Of a DNA stretch of 64,000 nt, positions 63,627-64,000 are shown piece after piece. This DNA comes from Brevundimonas vesicularis (GTDB lineage Bacteria > Pseudomonadota > Alphaproteobacteria > Caulobacterales > Caulobacteraceae): NCBI RefSeq assembly GCF_027105095.1, contig NZ_CP114278.1, positions 3,056,168 to 3,120,167 on the forward strand. The letters are read 5' to 3'. The notes beneath the pieces were generated by a model. That model searched no databases. It was not told the DNA's origin and saw only the letters and a list, made by a program, of their open reading frames with translations. A program made the translations under genes and the position numbers. Position 1 is the stretch's first letter. Each line of letters starts with the position of its first letter.

Positions 63627-64000
63627 GCGTTGCGGCGCTAACTGTCAAAATCAAAAACACAGATCGTCGAGCCATGATCCGGCCGAAATTCCAAGCGGCG
63701 TCAGGGTTTGACGGAGTCAAACAATTTAACTGCGAATCGACCAACGAATCAGCGTTGACCCACCCGGCTCGCGGCGTAAGTTTTGGCCTCTAACGCACTT
63801 CCATCCCAGCACGGATGAAGACGGCGCGGAGCTTAGGTTTCGCGTTGGCGGGAGATGTCTGTTCAGAGGTTAGACCCCGTCCGAAAAGCCTCGCTTTTCG
63901 GCGCAGGAGAAGTCGTCCCTGAACCATCGCCCTGAAGCGCGGAAGGTCGGAATGGTTCTTCTAAGGTGGGCGGGCAAAGATGGTTGGGGGCGCAGCGGCG
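63627..64000 (+). other. Probable dnaA promoter and leader (gene outside window)
   Basis: The 374 bases to the window end hold no gene-like frame. TTGACC at 63755-63760 could be a -35 element. The long untranslated stretch after it fits the long dnaA leader known from Caulobacter, but dnaA itself is not seen. Confidence 0.4.
63714..63750. promoter_or_regulatory. Cluster of three GANTC (CcrM-type) methylation sites
   Basis: GAGTC at 63714, GAATC at 63734 and GAATC at 63746 lie within 37 bases, directly before a TTGACC element. In Caulobacter, GANTC methylation by CcrM in the dnaA promoter ties its transcription to replication. The motif hits are certain; the regulatory meaning is inferred. 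Confidence 0.55.

Overview
The window is GC-rich, densely coded DNA from an alphaproteobacterium of the Caulobacteraceae, most likely a Brevundimonas-like organism. The main evidence is the chemotaxis cluster (mcpA-cheX-cheY-cheA-cheW-cheR-cheB-cheY-cheD-cheU-cheY-cheE), whose order is that of the Caulobacter major che operon. Other support comes from a CdnL/CarD regulator, perfect CtrA-type boxes (TTAA-N7-TTAA), clustered GANTC (CcrM-type) sites after rpsT where dnaA is expected, a pentapeptide-repeat protein and a large TonB-dependent receptor. No species can be fixed from sequence reading alone.

Layout. 0-6.4 kb: a DsbA/FrnE-like oxidoreductase, a DUF1206 membrane protein, a Crp/Fnr regulator with two matching palindromes, a FeuPQ/PhoPQ-like two-component system with a PepSY-like secreted protein, and tRNA-Arg(CCT). 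6.4-16.1 kb: the che operon on the minus strand, with many 4-bp stop/start overlaps. 16.1-19.1 kb: a TorF-like porin divergent from a FixL/FixJ-type two-component pair. 19.2-38.0 kb: housekeeping genes (Suv3-like helicase, S4 protein, YceI, FdxA, CdnL, rpmB, M1 peptidase, transglutaminase-like protein), a heme oxygenase-bacteriophytochrome operon, a cold-shock protein, extensin-like protein, PPK2, the tsaD-gpsA-Rieske operon and divergent hemC-hemD.

38.0-54.0 kb is the accessory region. An intact tRNA-Thr(CGT) at 38028-38103 is followed by a mosaic of broken genes: a frameshifted DUF6339-like gene, an N-terminally cut unknown gene, an Rhs C-terminus carrying a HINT domain and a DUF4258-like toxin with a small AT-rich partner gene, a repressor/Ner-like control region with a truncated IS21-like transposase, and a truncated PP2C phosphatase next to a PLD-like protein. 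The 3' end of the tRNA is repeated at 44480, with degenerate tRNA copies at about 44593 and 53923, so several integrations at this tRNA are likely. Between these scars, 45.4-53.1 kb holds a chaperone-usher pilus locus with two tandem pilins whose C-terminal halves are almost identical in DNA, intercistronic hairpins, and two perfect CtrA boxes.

54.1-64.0 kb returns to core genome: an XRE regulator, a cluster of small unknown genes with a membrane-anchored LuxR-type regulator, metK with a TTG start and an upstream palindrome, a pentapeptide-repeat protein, a lone RibD-like deaminase with gpmA, a 25-residue membrane ORF, a TonB-dependent receptor with a Gly/Met-rich insertion, and rpsT. The last 370 bases look like the dnaA leader. 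No integrase, complete IS, CRISPR array or rRNA gene was found.
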